Shown: positions 23,560 to 36,000 of the stretch, in pieces | How the letters are laid out: every line of letters begins with the position of its first letter | Position numbering within the stretch: the first letter of the stretch is position 1 | DNA from: Polytrichum commune | Lineage: Eukaryota; Streptophyta; Polytrichopsida; Polytrichales; Polytrichaceae | Assembly: GCA_950295325.1 (NCBI GenBank) | Contig: OX485806.1 | Location: 39,372,001-39,436,000, forward strand | DNA length: 64,000 bases | Direction: 5' to 3' | Program-made: the position numbers and the translations under genes | The notes under the pieces: generated by a model | What the model was told of the DNA's origin: nothing | What the model saw: the letters and a program-made list of their open reading frames with translations, nothing else | Databases searched by the model: none

Positions 23560-24050
23560 AAACTATGGCTCGTTTTAGGGCCCATTTTAAGGGTGATATA
23601 CGGAAAATAATGAAACAAGTTGATTCAGTTAGAAAGAATGGCTTGAAATTTGTGCAATATTTATTAGAGATGGAGTAGAGGAACTGACAAGGAATGCAAG
23701 TTGTTTCGTAATTTGATTCCATGTATTTAATTAGTTATATTTTCCCAAATAGGCAAGTAAGTCAAACCCCTTATTTGTGCACTAGAGTTTCCCTAATTGA
23801 GCATCAAAATACCCTACTCTGCATGCAAATGCACACAAAATGGTTAACTCAATGGCACCCAAAAGTGACCACAAGTGGTGTGAAACAACACCTATCCGGC
23901 CAATCACTGCATCCCACCTATCTCTACATCCTTTTGATGCCGCCACTTTTACAATTAGCCTTTTTGAATCCACACAAGAATCATTCTTACCCCTAGTCTA
24001 GTGCACCAATAATTGTCATTCATCATTTTTGGATTTTTCTACCTTACATC
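23560..24050 (+). repeat. dispersed repeat C, copy 2
   Basis: Same blocks as 3850-4320. The site AATGGTTAACTCAATGG near 23839-23856 is uninterrupted and represents the empty target of the element nested in copy 3. Confidence 0.65.
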
Positions 24051-24181
24051 AACAATCACCTACAACTGGACTGTACTTGAAAATCAAATTACTGACAACA
24101 AATGTGAATGGTTCTGGTTGGCTGCCAAACTTTGACCCATTTCAAAGATCATCATCTTTAGGTCTCTCTCACAGGGCAAAG

Positions 24182-24285
24182 CCAATAAATACCATGCATT
24201 CCTCTCTCTCTATATATATTATCAACATTGGTCCACACTAAGCTGTCCCACTAAAGTTAGTTAGAGAGAGAGAGAGAGAGAGACT
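24182..24285 (+). promoter_or_regulatory. core promoter of the FKBP gene
   Basis: CCAAT at 24182-24186, a pyrimidine patch, and TATATATA at 24211-24218. A (GA)n tract at about 24262-24284 lies in the presumed leader just before the ATG at 24314. Transcription would start near 24245. Confidence 0.5.
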
Positions 24286-24313
24286 TGAGAGAGGGAGAGA
24301 AGAGAGAAGGATA

Positions 24314-24867
24314 ATGGATAAGGACTCAACACTCATACTTTTTCATTTGTGGGTTTGCTTCCTTTCGCTGGATTTGCATCCCTCCTCTTCTCGCCCGAGC
24401 TCAGGCTTGATTCTCTCATTGTCGTTCCTCCCAAATTCACAAGCGGAAACAAGCATTGGTATGCTCTGTTAAGCTTGCAATTAAAATTCAGTTTGATTGG
24501 GTGTGCACCATGGCACACTGTTGCCTTCACTCCACGGCTGGTACGCACACTCTCCAAATTCTTCTCACACTCAATTGTGTGCCAATCCAATAATGATGGG
24601 GAGTTTCGTTAATGGCGGCAGATTTGAATTTCTCACAGTTTCACATTTCTATTAGCTTCCCTGCCATCTCTCTCTTCATGCTTCGGTTGCATCTTGGGAC
24701 TGTGCAATTCTAACAGAGAGCTAAAATTGGGAGTGCATTACATTGCAATGTTGAGATCTTCAGAGTTTAAGAATCAATTTCCTGCCATTAAATTTATTCC
24801 AATCCAACGATGAGGAATTTCGTCAATGGAAGCAGATTTGAATTCCCCAGAGTTTCACATTCTTAAG

Positions 24868-24937
<70 letters not shown>

Positions 24938-27835
24938 TTCGGTTGCATCTTGAGGGTGCATTTCAATGTGTTGATTGAGCTCCTTGTGTGTGCGTGGGTT
25001 ATGGTGACAGATTTAGAGTCCTTAGAGTTTGACATTGTTAGCGTCACTGATCTCTCTCTTGATGCTTGGTTTGCATCTTGGGAGTGGGCAATGCTTACAG
25101 AGAGGTCAAATTGAGGGTGCATTGCAATGTGTTGGATTAGCTCTTTCTCGGACACAATTTGTGTGTGCCTGGTGATGTCAATTGCGGCAGGTTTGCAATC
25201 CGTAAAGAGTTTCCTTACATTCTTGGCTTCCTGCTCTTCTTTTCATGGCTCTGCAAAACTCTTGCTCCTCTGCAGAGTTGATAGAGAGGGTGCATTGTTG
25301 GAATAGATGGAATTAGCTCCAAAGCTGATTGGATCGATTGGTGAGTCTGGTTTTACATTCCAGCTGAAAAAGAGGTGGAATCAGCCTCACCAAGGGGTTA
25401 TGATCGATATTTCTCGTGATGTCCGTTTCAGAATTACATATAGAATTAGAGTAACTTGAAGGTGAAGCAACAACATAATTCCACGCCAAAGGCAACATGC
25501 AAGTCATCTCTTTTTATCTGTATGTTGTTCGCAGGGCCGGCTATCTGGGCATGTCCAGCATCGTTCAAGAAGGTGGGCTCGTCAACTTCCACATCTAAAC
25601 AACAAGTATGTGCGGTAAGGTGCCAAGCTAAAGGGGAGAAATTGGAGGCAGAAATCCCCAGGAGAGAGGCGATGGCTGCCATAGGGTTAACCACAGCCTT
25701 ATCATTGTTGCCTTGTGGAGTTTCCAATGCTGCTGGGTTGCCACCAGGCCCACCTGCTCCGAAGTTGTGCGATGTCGATTGTGAGAAAGACCTTGACAAT
25801 GTAAGGCACCCCATTCATTCTCATTCTCATTCTCATTCTCATTGCACAAGTGACAATGTCAGTGACGTAGTCAGTTAACCCTGCAATCATGCAACCAGTT
25901 TCTTGAAAGTGTAGTGGTTGGGATGGTTTCATCAATCATCCGCAACCTGCACATTGACATCGGTTCTCACCTTCGAGGACTTTCAGAGCCCTATCTGAAG
26001 AAGAAGGCTGGTCATGGCTTCTGATGTGTAGATTGAACTGCCACTATTGTTATCAGGTTAAACTCAATGATTCTTGCAACCCTATTTCATGCCATGTGGA
26101 GTTGTGAATGTGAACCATGTAGGTAATCTATGTCAGCAAACCTAATCATGTGAATCTAATCCATGCAATCAGTTTCTTGAAGTATGGTTGTGGTTGGAAT
26201 GTTTCCATTGGTGATTCACAACCTTCAATTCCACTATTTCTCACATTTTAGGACCTATATAATTATAAGTAAAGAATGCTGGTCATGGCTTCTTCCGTGT
26301 AGATGGAACTGTCACTATTGTTATCAGGTTCAACTCAATGATTCTTGGCCTGCTTAATCTTGGAATAAAACATGAGCTTGCTGAACTCTAGAGATTCTAA
26401 CTCTGGGCCATGAAACCCTAAATTCGTGGAACCAGTTTACGGAAGTAGAGTTTTGGTTGGGAAGTTTTCACTGATCGTCCGCAACCTGCAATTCACACTG
26501 TTTCTCACATTTAAGAACTTTCATAGCCATATTTGAAAAGTGTCAGTCATGACTTCTTCTGTATGGTATCAACTGCCACTACTGTTACTGTTAACAGACT
26601 GAATTCAAGAATTGTTTGCCTGCTTATTCTTGGTTTTATACAGACTAGCTTGTTGAGCTCTGGAGATGCCAATGATATGAAGTATTGTAGGGTACTCTAT
26701 TTCAGAAAAACCTAAATTCATGCAATTAGTTTATTGAAGGCTACTAATTGGAATGTTTCTACTGATCGTCCGCAACCTGCAATTTTAAACACTGTTTCTC
26801 AAATTTGAGGACTGCATAACCCTATCTGAAGAAAAATGTTGTTCATGGTTTTTTCTACATAGATTGAACTGCTAACAGATTCTAAATCAACGATTCTTGG
26901 CCTGTTTGATCTTAGTTTCAAAACACACTAACTTGTTGACAATGTAAGACCCATCCATTCTGATTTCACAGGTGAGTAGTGTGAGTGATGTATAGGTGGT
27001 ACTGTATATTAGAAAACCCTAAGTTCACACAACCAGTTTATCAAAGCATAGTGGTTGGGATGTTGTCACCAATCATCTGCAACCTGCATTTACCTACTAT
27101 TTTCTGAGGACTTTCATAACTTTATCTGAAGAATGTTGTTGGTCATGGCTTTCTTCTGTGTTGATGGAATTGCCAGTATTGCTAACAGGTTTTCACTAGT
27201 GTTGGTCTGGTATCGTCTTTTGCTTTATACCATTCAGGTTACTATAATGATGATTTCAAAGTTTTTGATACCAGTAGGGTATGAGTATCTGATAGTGTTT
27301 TTGTTTTCAAAATCATTTGGGTCTATACACCATGCAAGAGCCTTCATACCTACGTTAAATCACCCTAGTCTCAATATGGTTTAGAATGGTAATGACCCAT
27401 ACAATAACTTGGGTATACAATGATTCTCTCATCTTGACATACCCACCAAATATCAATATTTGAGTGGCATTACAATTTTGACTCCCACAAGTAGGTTCTT
27501 TGATACCATTGCTGATGTTGATTATTGATAACATGCATTCAGCTATATCCCAAACCAACACTGTGTTTAAATGAATGATTCTTGGCGTACTTAATGTCGG
27601 GTTTTAACACACTAGTTTGTTGAACTGTAGGGACTGTTTTGGGCTCAAATTGAGATGATCACAGATTAGAAATTACTCTGGGAAACAGCACTTGCAACAA
27701 TCTGAGGTGGTAGGGATGATTTTATTGTTGACTCCTTGCAGATTCCCACGCAGACAACACCTTCAGGTCTTCAGTACAAGGATATCAGAGTTGGTGATGG
27801 ACCCAGTCCTCCTGTTGGCTTTCAGGTGACAGTTT

Positions 27836-27880
<45 letters not shown>

Positions 27881-30273
27881 GATGCTTCATTTTAAGCACG
27901 ATGTAAATCCAATCAAATTTTATTCATGCCACATCAAGTTTTTCAATTGTTCCAACTACCCACTGCCATGACACAAGGCACCTTCCTTGAAGAAATTGAT
28001 AAGGTACTTTGTTCTGCCTCGGTGGTTTCAACAGTGTTGGATGGGTATCTATACTGAGGATTTCACAGTTTTATTTTATTTGATACCAGTAGGGTATGGT
28101 TATTTGATGGTGTTTTTGTTTTCAATGCCTTTCGGGTCTACATACCATGCAAGAACTTTCATTCTCAGGTACAATCACCCTAGTATCAATATGGTTTAGA
28201 ATGGTTTCGACCCAAATAAAAATTGGGGTATATAAATATTCTCTCACCTTGACATACCCACCAAATATCAAAATTGGAGTGGTATTACAATTTTGATACT
28301 CACGGGTAGGTCCTTTGATACCATTATTGTTGACGTTGATTATTGATACCCATGTATTCACCTGTATACCAGTCCAACATTGGTTTCAACCTGCCCTTCT
28401 CATTGTAAACTCAAGCACACTTTCTAAGGAAACAACAAATTTTTAAACCAGATTTACTTGCTGACTCTGCACAACTGAAATCGAAAAATATTCCAACCAA
28501 GTATCGCAGGTTGTCTTCTGATGTGAGCAAGTTTGTGTTGCACAGGTTGCAGCTGATTACGTTGCCATGATACCCAGTGGCAAGGTTTTCGACAGGTAAA
28601 ACGTCTACCTACTTGTTCAAATTTCGCATATTTTACATGCACAGCCAATTGACAAGGAATCGATATATCAGAGGATGGAATGCCAGAGCGCAGTAATTCA
28701 CAAGAGGTTTTTTTCTGGTGGGTGATGTGATCAGTTCCTTGGACAAAGGAGTGCCGTACATTTTTCGAGTTGGGGCTGCTCAGGTGCACTGAATATATAC
28801 TATTTTTTTCTTCCAGAAATTGAACAGCTTCAATTGGTGTGAAATGATTTTGTGAGGAATGGAGTTATCTTTAAAGTCTCTCAAGAAATCATGTTAAATA
28901 TTCTAGGGAGTTTCGTCCCACTTTTGACATTTTATAATGTTTGAGGAGCTTTCAAGTGGCGTTGGAAAACCTACTTTTGGTGAAATGAAGGGGAGGGGTT
29001 TGACTTTGGACAAAAGACAGCTATAGAAAAAATGAATTTCATCGCAAAATTTCCAAGGCACTTAAAATGGTGCTCTCCAAAGTTTGACAAGAAGTTCAAT
29101 ATTATATATTTGTCTCAACTCTCCCTACCAAAACATGAGTTCTTGAGAGACCTCAAGGGTAACTTTTATGTTATCAAATATTGCTCCATGGTTCCGAAGC
29201 TTCTCATGTACCTGTCGGAACTGCATTGGGTACTAATACTACATTTTATGTTTATGCAGGTCATTAAAGGATTGGATGAGGGAATTATGAGCATGAAAGT
29301 TGGGGGCAAGAGGCGATTATATATTCCCGGAGAGGTATACATACTTATGACTTCTTCTTAGAGAGTGCATTGCAAAGTTGTTGTGCTGATTTATTACCAC
29401 AATCGACCTTAGCAGTTTAACCCCTAACTGCCTAAGAAGCCAAAAAGTGGTTGCGAGCGTTTTTTCAAAGATATATCTCTCAAGGTGAATTTGTATTTTT
29501 CTTAGCTTATCTTCTTGCACTTTGAACTAATAAATTTCTACAACATCCAGACCAAACTAATCGAAAGTACCCATTTACAACTCTTAAGACACGGACCATG
29601 AAGCAGATAGAACTCTTGAATTTTTCTTTTTTACAAAATTTGTTATTTCAAGAAAGTAACAAGGTTAATGACATGAATAGATTTGGCTTTTCCCATCAAA
29701 TTTCAAACCTCACACTTATAGCTACTCAAATTAAAGACCAAATAATTCTTACACATTTTAGAACTTTAGCTATTTTCTAAAGGAAAATGCTTCTAAAATG
29801 ATCTGGGAGAGATCAAAGAAGAACTTTGTATCGCAACTGTATAGATCTGATCTAAAATTCACTCTCTACATCATTCCCTTGTCTGCTAGGTCCAATTAAG
29901 GTCTCTGATTCGCAATTTAGATGACATCCTTAATTCAGGTTGAAATCCCCAGGCTTTTTAGGTGTTGAATTTTTTTTAATCTCAGCCATCAAAAAGTCTC
30001 ATGTGTTTTCACATTTTTGTGGACTCGGCATTGTTGGTGAGGAGAAGCAACTTGTTTAATTCAGGTCTAAGTACGAACTTCTCAAATTCTCAGCTGGTTT
30101 ACACAATGTACATGAGTCTGAAGTTAATTATTTGTTCTTCATCTTTGTGGCAGTTGGCTTTCCCGAAAGGACTTGGGGCTGCGGCAGGAAGACCCAGAGT
30201 ACCACCTAGTAGTCCTGTAATTTTTGACGTCAATCTAGTCTACATACCTGGAATTTCAGATTTGGATGAGTGA
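24314..30273 (+). CDS. FKBP16-3: FKBP-type peptidyl-prolyl isomerase of the thylakoid lumen (FKBP16-3 type)
   Basis: Seven exons: 24314-24458, 25535-25800, 27742-27825, 28546-28595, 28735-28783, 29260-29334 and 30154-30273. All introns are GT..AG and phases agree, giving 262 residues. The second exon encodes a lumen-targeting signal with a twin-arginine RREAM before a hydrophobic stretch and a likely cleavage after SNA (SNA|AGLPPG). The mature part begins with the LCDVDCEKDL cysteine pair. The FKBP fold follows: SGLQYKDIRVGDGPSP, DYVAMIPSGKVFDSS, PYIFRVG, QVIKGLDEGIMSMKVGGKRR, then GRPRVPPSSPVIFDVNLVY. The usual FKBP Trp after the VIKG motif is Leu, as in this plant group. The C-terminal half matches Arabidopsis FKBP16-3 closely from memory. 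The family catalyses prolyl cis-trans isomerisation and the lumenal members assist thylakoid complexes. Exon 1 is chosen because its ATG, phase and donor fit. Its sequence is not a typical transit peptide, so the true N-terminus may differ. Confidence 0.9.
24459..25534 (+). repeat. FKBP intron 1 with about four degenerate tandem copies
   Basis: Units start near 24585, 24800, 24990 and 25165. Each carries a GCRGATTTG-like block, an AGAGTTT block, a GCTTCGGTTGCATCTTG-like block and a GTGCATTNCAATGT block. A (CT)n tract of about 68 bases (24867-24934) interrupts the second unit. Confidence 0.65.
24867..24934 (+). repeat. (CT)n microsatellite in FKBP intron 1
   Basis: Uninterrupted CT dinucleotides for about 34 repeats. 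Likely length-polymorphic. Confidence 0.95.
25801..27741 (+). repeat. FKBP intron 2 with five degenerate tandem copies of about 280 bp
   Basis: Units begin near 25878, 26158, 26412, 26708 and 27014. Shared blocks are CAATCAGTTTNTTGAAG-like, GGTTGGRATGTTT, CCGCAACCTGCA, GAGGACTTTCA-like, GTCATGGCTTCT and CAATGATTCTTGGCCTG. Period is 254-306 bp. A MULE-like MITE (27198-27562) interrupts the last unit, and a CATTCT hexamer run lies near 25814-25840. Confidence 0.75.
27198..27562 (+). mobile_element. MULE-like MITE, copy A, in FKBP intron 2
   Basis: Ends AGTGTTGGTCTGGTATC and, inverted, AGTGTTGGTTTGGGATAT. The interior matches copy B at 28033-28381 (GATACCAGTAGGGTATG, TGACATACCCACCAAATATC). The flanking 9-mers are only loosely similar, so the target duplication is decayed. 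Confidence 0.65.
27841..27876 (+). repeat. (CT)n microsatellite in FKBP intron 3
   Basis: About 18 CT repeats shortly after the donor at 27826. Confidence 0.95.
28033..28381 (+). mobile_element. MULE-like MITE, copy B, in FKBP intron 3
   Basis: A 349-bp element with inverted ends AGTGTTGGATGGGTAT and AATGTTGGACTGGTAT. It is flanked by a perfect 9-bp duplication GGTTTCAAC (28024-28032 and 28382-28390). A 9-bp duplication is the Mutator-superfamily hallmark. There is no coding capacity. Confidence 0.85.
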
Positions 30274-30297
30274 GACAAAGCAATGGCTGGCATGTAC

Positions 30298-30303
30298 AAT
30301 AAA
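30298..30303 (+). promoter_or_regulatory. polyadenylation signal of the FKBP gene
   Basis: AATAAA 25 bases after the stop codon. Confidence 0.5.
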
Positions 30304-30439
30304 ATTCAGGGAAAAGTAAAGCTGCACATTTTTTCTTCTTCGTCGTCTGGTCAAACAAGTTTGTGATCAGTTAAAAAGCTGCTAAGAAGAATAGACTCTG
30401 GCCCTGTTGCAAGAGGTTAATCATTCAGGAACCTTATAA

Positions 30440-30810
30440 GGCATGTGGGCGATATTCAGTTTGTTTTTCATGTTCTCCAACCAATACTGATCAGATTTAC
30501 AAAACAAAACTTGTGTTGCATTAGCAAATCTATGATGAAGCATCAGCAAAAATTGGATCGAAAATTAGACCTCCCCTTATTCAATTATGGTTATCGAAAG
30601 TGCTTGTTTGTGAATTCCTTAACTAAATACATAAATTCTTCCAAATGTATTTACTACTAAGTGTGGAGTAGTTAATGAAGTTTGAAAACGTAGTTGAATA
30701 ATCTCTTGTAAGCATGTGTATGTATGTTGGTTGTTCTTTGATCCTATTCTAACCACACATCAATCAAATAAAGGTGTCGGATTAAGAAAAGTAATCAAAT
30801 AACACCTACC
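30440..30810 (+). repeat. dispersed repeat E, copy 1 (others 60965-61345 and inverted 42230-42450)
   Basis: Shared blocks: CAGTTTGTTTTTCATGTTCT, TTGCATTAGCAA, GATGAAGCA, GTGGAGTAGTTAAT-like, and TTGTTCTTTGATCCT with AATTAAGAAAAGT-type words. It lies immediately downstream of the FKBP gene. Confidence 0.6.
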
Positions 30811-33090
30811 GAGCTTACATAAGCCGACCACTTTCATGATGTTTAGTTACTCCATCCCCAAGCGAAATCTCCCCTAATTTGCCTAAAAACATCCATCCCA
30901 ATGCAGCATGTTATTGAAGAAAATATACTTCTCATGGTGGATCTTACCATACATATGACATCTATATGAAGTTAAGATTGTTCACACAAAATTTCAAATG
31001 TCTACATGTCCCAAGTCAGAAGACCATAATGTAAACATCTACGATGGTAGAATTGGGCAAAGGTGGTTGCTCTGACCCAAAAAAATAAAAATAAAAAATC
31101 ATTCTTTTAGGGGTTAAGAGCAAGCCCACCAATTGTCATGACTGTATTCATGATGTTTATTATGGATGGAGGTGGTTCCCAACATATGTAGTGTCACCAA
31201 CACTAAATATAAACTAAACATTATTGTCACTTACTAAGTAATTTTTTATCCAAATTTAAATCATTCATGACACTATTTCATTATATAAATGTCATGATAC
31301 AAAATTTACTAAAAGTAAGTTGGGATGACAATATTATGAAGTTATTCATAAGAAATGTCATTGGAAAAGTTACCACAATGACATAAAATACCATAGGATA
31401 CTAAATACAATATTTAGTATATGTTGTTTATGGTATTTATGGTATTTATTGTCACTTACTATTTGAAGTTATTTAGTGCTATAACTATTTGCTAAGAATG
31501 TAACTTTTTTGTTGTACCAAATGAAATCTATAATGAGAAGTCATAGCCTTGTGTAATTCCAAAAAGTAAGTGACACTAAATATCGCAAACGGTGTAGTCC
31601 ATTAAGAAAATGGGGTCACAAAGGAAGAACCGAAGATGGCTAGATTGAACAACAAAACTGCAGCAAAAGTGTCATAACATTCTTAAGCTTAGTCAATGAA
31701 CACAATGATTCTCTCTTCTTTCCCAAAATCATGCATTTCTTGTAATACCCTTCCTATTGGTTTGACCACTTGAAAATGCACACTAATTTGATCCAACCTT
31801 CAAGCTTCTCATGTCAAGTTTAGACTAGAGATGGAATAAGATGGTTGTTGGAGCATCGGATAGAAATTCATTTCTCAAAATTGTATTTTAAGACTGCCTT
31901 CATGCATTGTTGTAAAATGCTTTGATGTTGAATGTCATATTGGTATTTAGGTGATTCCAGACTTTCAAATAGTTCAGCATTCTGCATGCATTGCGTAATA
32001 ACAAATGAAAACATAGTCTACCACACAACCGTATGGTCATAAATGCATTATCCCTAACCAACAGAAGCCACATATGACACACAACAACAAAGTTTTGGGA
32101 AGAAGTCACAATATCGAGGGGGGTTTGGGGTATGATATCAACCATTGTTTTGTCCAAAATTACCCAAAATGTCCAAAATTATCTAAATACTAGTTAAATG
32201 TGTCAGTTCTATTTCATCAAATACATGAGCCGCACATGATAGCTTGCCAACCCATAAAATATAGTTGGATTTTTGTTCCTTTAGGAGCGTTATAGGGCAA
32301 AAGGGATGTCCATAGGCAAAAGAAGAAGTGTGTTATGATGGGAACAAACCAGAAGAGTATGGGAAAGCTTGATTTCTATCGGACTTTTAAGAGTTGATGA
32401 TCGTCATTTCCTCACACACACACTATTGAATCATAACCTTGTTTTTGTAACATTGAATTGTTGAGGACGGATGTCACTATTGGCCATGTGCATCGTAATT
32501 AAATTTGGATGAGGATCATGGTAAAAAGATAAGTCCAAAAGAGAAATAAATTTTGAGTGCAATTTTTTAATCTCGCAAACTTGATGAGAGCCCAATCCCA
32601 CTAACCTATCATAGGTTGGATAAGAATGCAATTTTTCCCCATTGTTGAGCATGGACATCACCTTATTATGTTGTATTGCAATAGGTTGCTTAAAATTGGT
32701 GGATGATGCATCTATTGATTATGGTTATTGTGGTGACTCCAAATGGTCGATTGTTTCTTCCATCTCAAAAGAAATAACTGGAGGTAAGAGATCTTTCAAT
32801 CCTTGAACTTCACATTCAGTGATTTCTTTCAACGCGATAATTTATTTGCATTGTGATCATCTATCAAGATAGTCACATCAACATGTTGCCATAGAACTAT
32901 TGTACCAAATCTAGCAAAAACATTCATTTCAACAAAAAAATCCATGAAACAACTCTTTTTTTTAAACCAAAATTTTATTATAAAATTTTACATATAAAAT
33001 AAAATAAAGAACCAAATAAAAATATTTATGGTTTAATTTCACTTCTCATTTTGAAATCTAACGTATGTTTGTTAATCACTTGTAAAATGG
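30811..33090. other. intergenic DNA, no intact gene
   Basis: 31175-31600 is an ATTTAGTG-family relic related to 1035-1350 and 39345-39740. The rest is AT-rich with no recognisable coding segment. Confidence 0.4.
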
Positions 33091-33099
33091 ATTCTAGAG

Positions 33100-36000
33100 C
33101 ATTTCTATACATCCCCACAAGGTGTTTGGCCTTCTGCAATCGAATTGTATGGGTTGTGTTCCCGGCTCTTTTAGAAGATTTTCTTGATGCTCTCAAAACA
33201 ATTTATTCTTGAAATGCTCAACGAAAGTTGCTCCACCAAATTGTTCACCGGTGTGTGGATCCCCAATTATTGCCTCAATCAACAAATAGAGTCACTTGTT
33301 CACCTTTTGATGGAATAATGTGTATTTTATAAATGCCATAACCTTTCCACCATATTTGTTGTGTCTTGAAAACCATAGGGAAATCTTCTTCCCCACATTG
33401 GCCACATTTGTTTCCATTGACAATCTAGCGAAGACCATCCTCCTTTTACGTATCTAACAATATTGCTTTGACTCTCATATTTATCATAAAATTCACTACA
33501 CACAATTTTCAAAACGTGATTCTACACTGGCCTCTAGCATTTTTGTCATTCTTTTGTATACATATTCTTAATTGCATTGTTATGTATTATGGATGGAAGA
33601 TGCTTGATCCTTTTTCTTTTCTTTTTGCACAAAAATGACGTAGAAGAAGGTGACAATGCTTTTGATGGCCAACTATGACACCACTTTCCCAACACGGGGG
33701 ATCTTCATTTATGACATCTCTAAATGCATTGTATTTAGTAGGATATTTGTCTTTCACTGCTGCCTTTGGACATATTGACCTTAAACGCTTAAAGACCTCT
33801 TATAGACAAAACCCTAGAGCTCTACCCTCTTGCCCACTATTCACATCAACTGAGAGAATCGTAAGAAACATAGGCCTTCTATAACCCCTCCATTAGCGCA
33901 CAAACTTGCATAAACATGCAACACAAACTAATTGACCTTGAAAGTAGAATCAATAGCCCAAGTCAATTCTAAAGAATTGTCTTGGGCTAGTTTAACCATC
34001 CACTCCTCTTGAATCCTCGGGGGGGGGGGGGGGTAGTCATTGGTTGGAGTAGCAATATATGTGTGAACAAATGATAGGGTATTTTAAAAACCTGGGGACA
34101 AAAATTTATAAATGGACTTAAGAGTAATATAGGGTATCAAAAATGGCACTGGACATCTTTAAAGTACTATAGGGTATGGAATAATAGGTAATTTGGAATT
34201 ATAAGTAGTGCAAGCCATTTTTCTATTAACCCGAAGTAGAAAATTTTATAATGATAGCCACGGGGAGGTCACTTCATTGTCAAGTTGACACCACGTGCGG
34301 ACAAAGTTTGCTACCCCTATATTACATGCCATATATAATTTTAAAATTTATGATATTTTTTCTACATATACATAACCATTGATAGTATCTTTTGTATATT
34401 TTTTTGAAATTTTTAGTCATCTTTGTTTTTTTTAGTAATTGTTTTAGTTCAATTATGTGTCATTCTAGTTAGAAACGGTATGTTTTATGAAAAAAACAAA
34501 TCATCAAATTTAGTTACCACTTTTGACTATGTCTTAGGTACTATGTATATCTACTCATGAAAAAAAATTGATAAAATTTTGACCCATTTTGGTGGTGCAA
34601 CTTACCAAAAGAAGATTTTTTTTGGTCGCACGTGGTGTTCAACTTGACAATGGAGTGATCTACCCGTGATGATAGCATGTGAAAAAAAAAATGAAAGTAA
34701 TACCCCCTTATAAAATAGTGGTTGTTCGCACCTATATCCTTAACTTTTTAACACATTGCCCCCCCCCCCCCCCCCGAGCTTGAATCACAATAATGAAAAG
34801 TCGTTTTTCTTCATTGATAGTTGTAGGATTATATGGTTGATGGTATGTAATTTTATTTGAAGCTTTATATTTCATCTCGAACCCAATAGCGTTGGTTGAT
34901 GACTAATTAGATTTGTCAAGTACTTTGTACAACATGCAAGAGCAAATGTATGTACACGTCGGTAAATTTTATAAAAATAAAAACAAAAATAAAATTTTCC
35001 TTTGATCCTACATAACACATCAAACATGATAATCGAATTAAAATTTTATGATAAAGGTATGTTAAAAAAATATTTGTTTGATAATGTTTATTATGTAATA
35101 TATGTAACACATGATAAGAATTATGATATAAAATAATATGTTTTATCTAAGTAAATATGGACATATTTTCAAAATTAGGATATTTTTGGTTGCTTCAATT
35201 CAATCATATGATCCTATGATACACTTCAAATATACCTAAATTCTATGGCAGATATGTGAATCCTTCGTGATTAATTCAATTTATTCTTTTGAAATATGAT
35301 GAAAAATCAAATACATTATTTTATGTTATATATATATATATTTGAATAATATAAATAACTACTATAATATTATCATAATCAACTCTATATATTCTATTAG
35401 AGGATCTTACCATACATCCCTATCATAGGACCCCATGTAAAATTCGTCGTATTATAATTTTGGACTTGGAGTCCAGTTATACTTAAATATGTGTTTGATG
35501 AAAAACTTACTTGGAGTGTGATTTTTGTGCTCGAAAAGCAAATGCATTTGGACTTTGCATGGAGGTTGGTCATCTTTTGGTATTGGCTCAATGACCTTAA
35601 CAATGATTTCAAAACCACAATGTTTTTTAGAACTCCATTGTTTCTTTTGCAGTGGAACAAATTCATAATGCAACCTCCTTACTCTTTTCTTATAGGTGCC
35701 ACTTCTATAACATCTATAGATTACAATGTGAGCATGAAATGGTTGTTTTGGACGTCACAGACTCTTTAACAACTCGCAAGACAACCTTATGGCCAATGAC
35801 CCATTGTGTCATAAACATCTCTAGGTTTAAGACATCGCCTTCTTGAACCTCGTTGAATTAAGTTTGTTTCCATTTTTTTTCGAGCGCTAGACCGCACAAT
35901 TTTATTCACTATTCTTGTTTGGCAATGTTGGCAATTTCCAATGTATGCCTCGGTATACGCTCTTGGAATACCATGTGATTTGTGCGCCAACCACATAGTT

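Noticed and set aside
23782-23973. 63-residue minus-strand frame, similar to one at 4059-4241
   Set aside because: Both are translations of dispersed repeat C; the similarity reflects DNA repeat identity rather than coding constraint.
24823-25155. 110-residue minus-strand frame with an Arg-Glu run
   Set aside because: It is the (CT)n microsatellite of FKBP intron 1 read in reverse.
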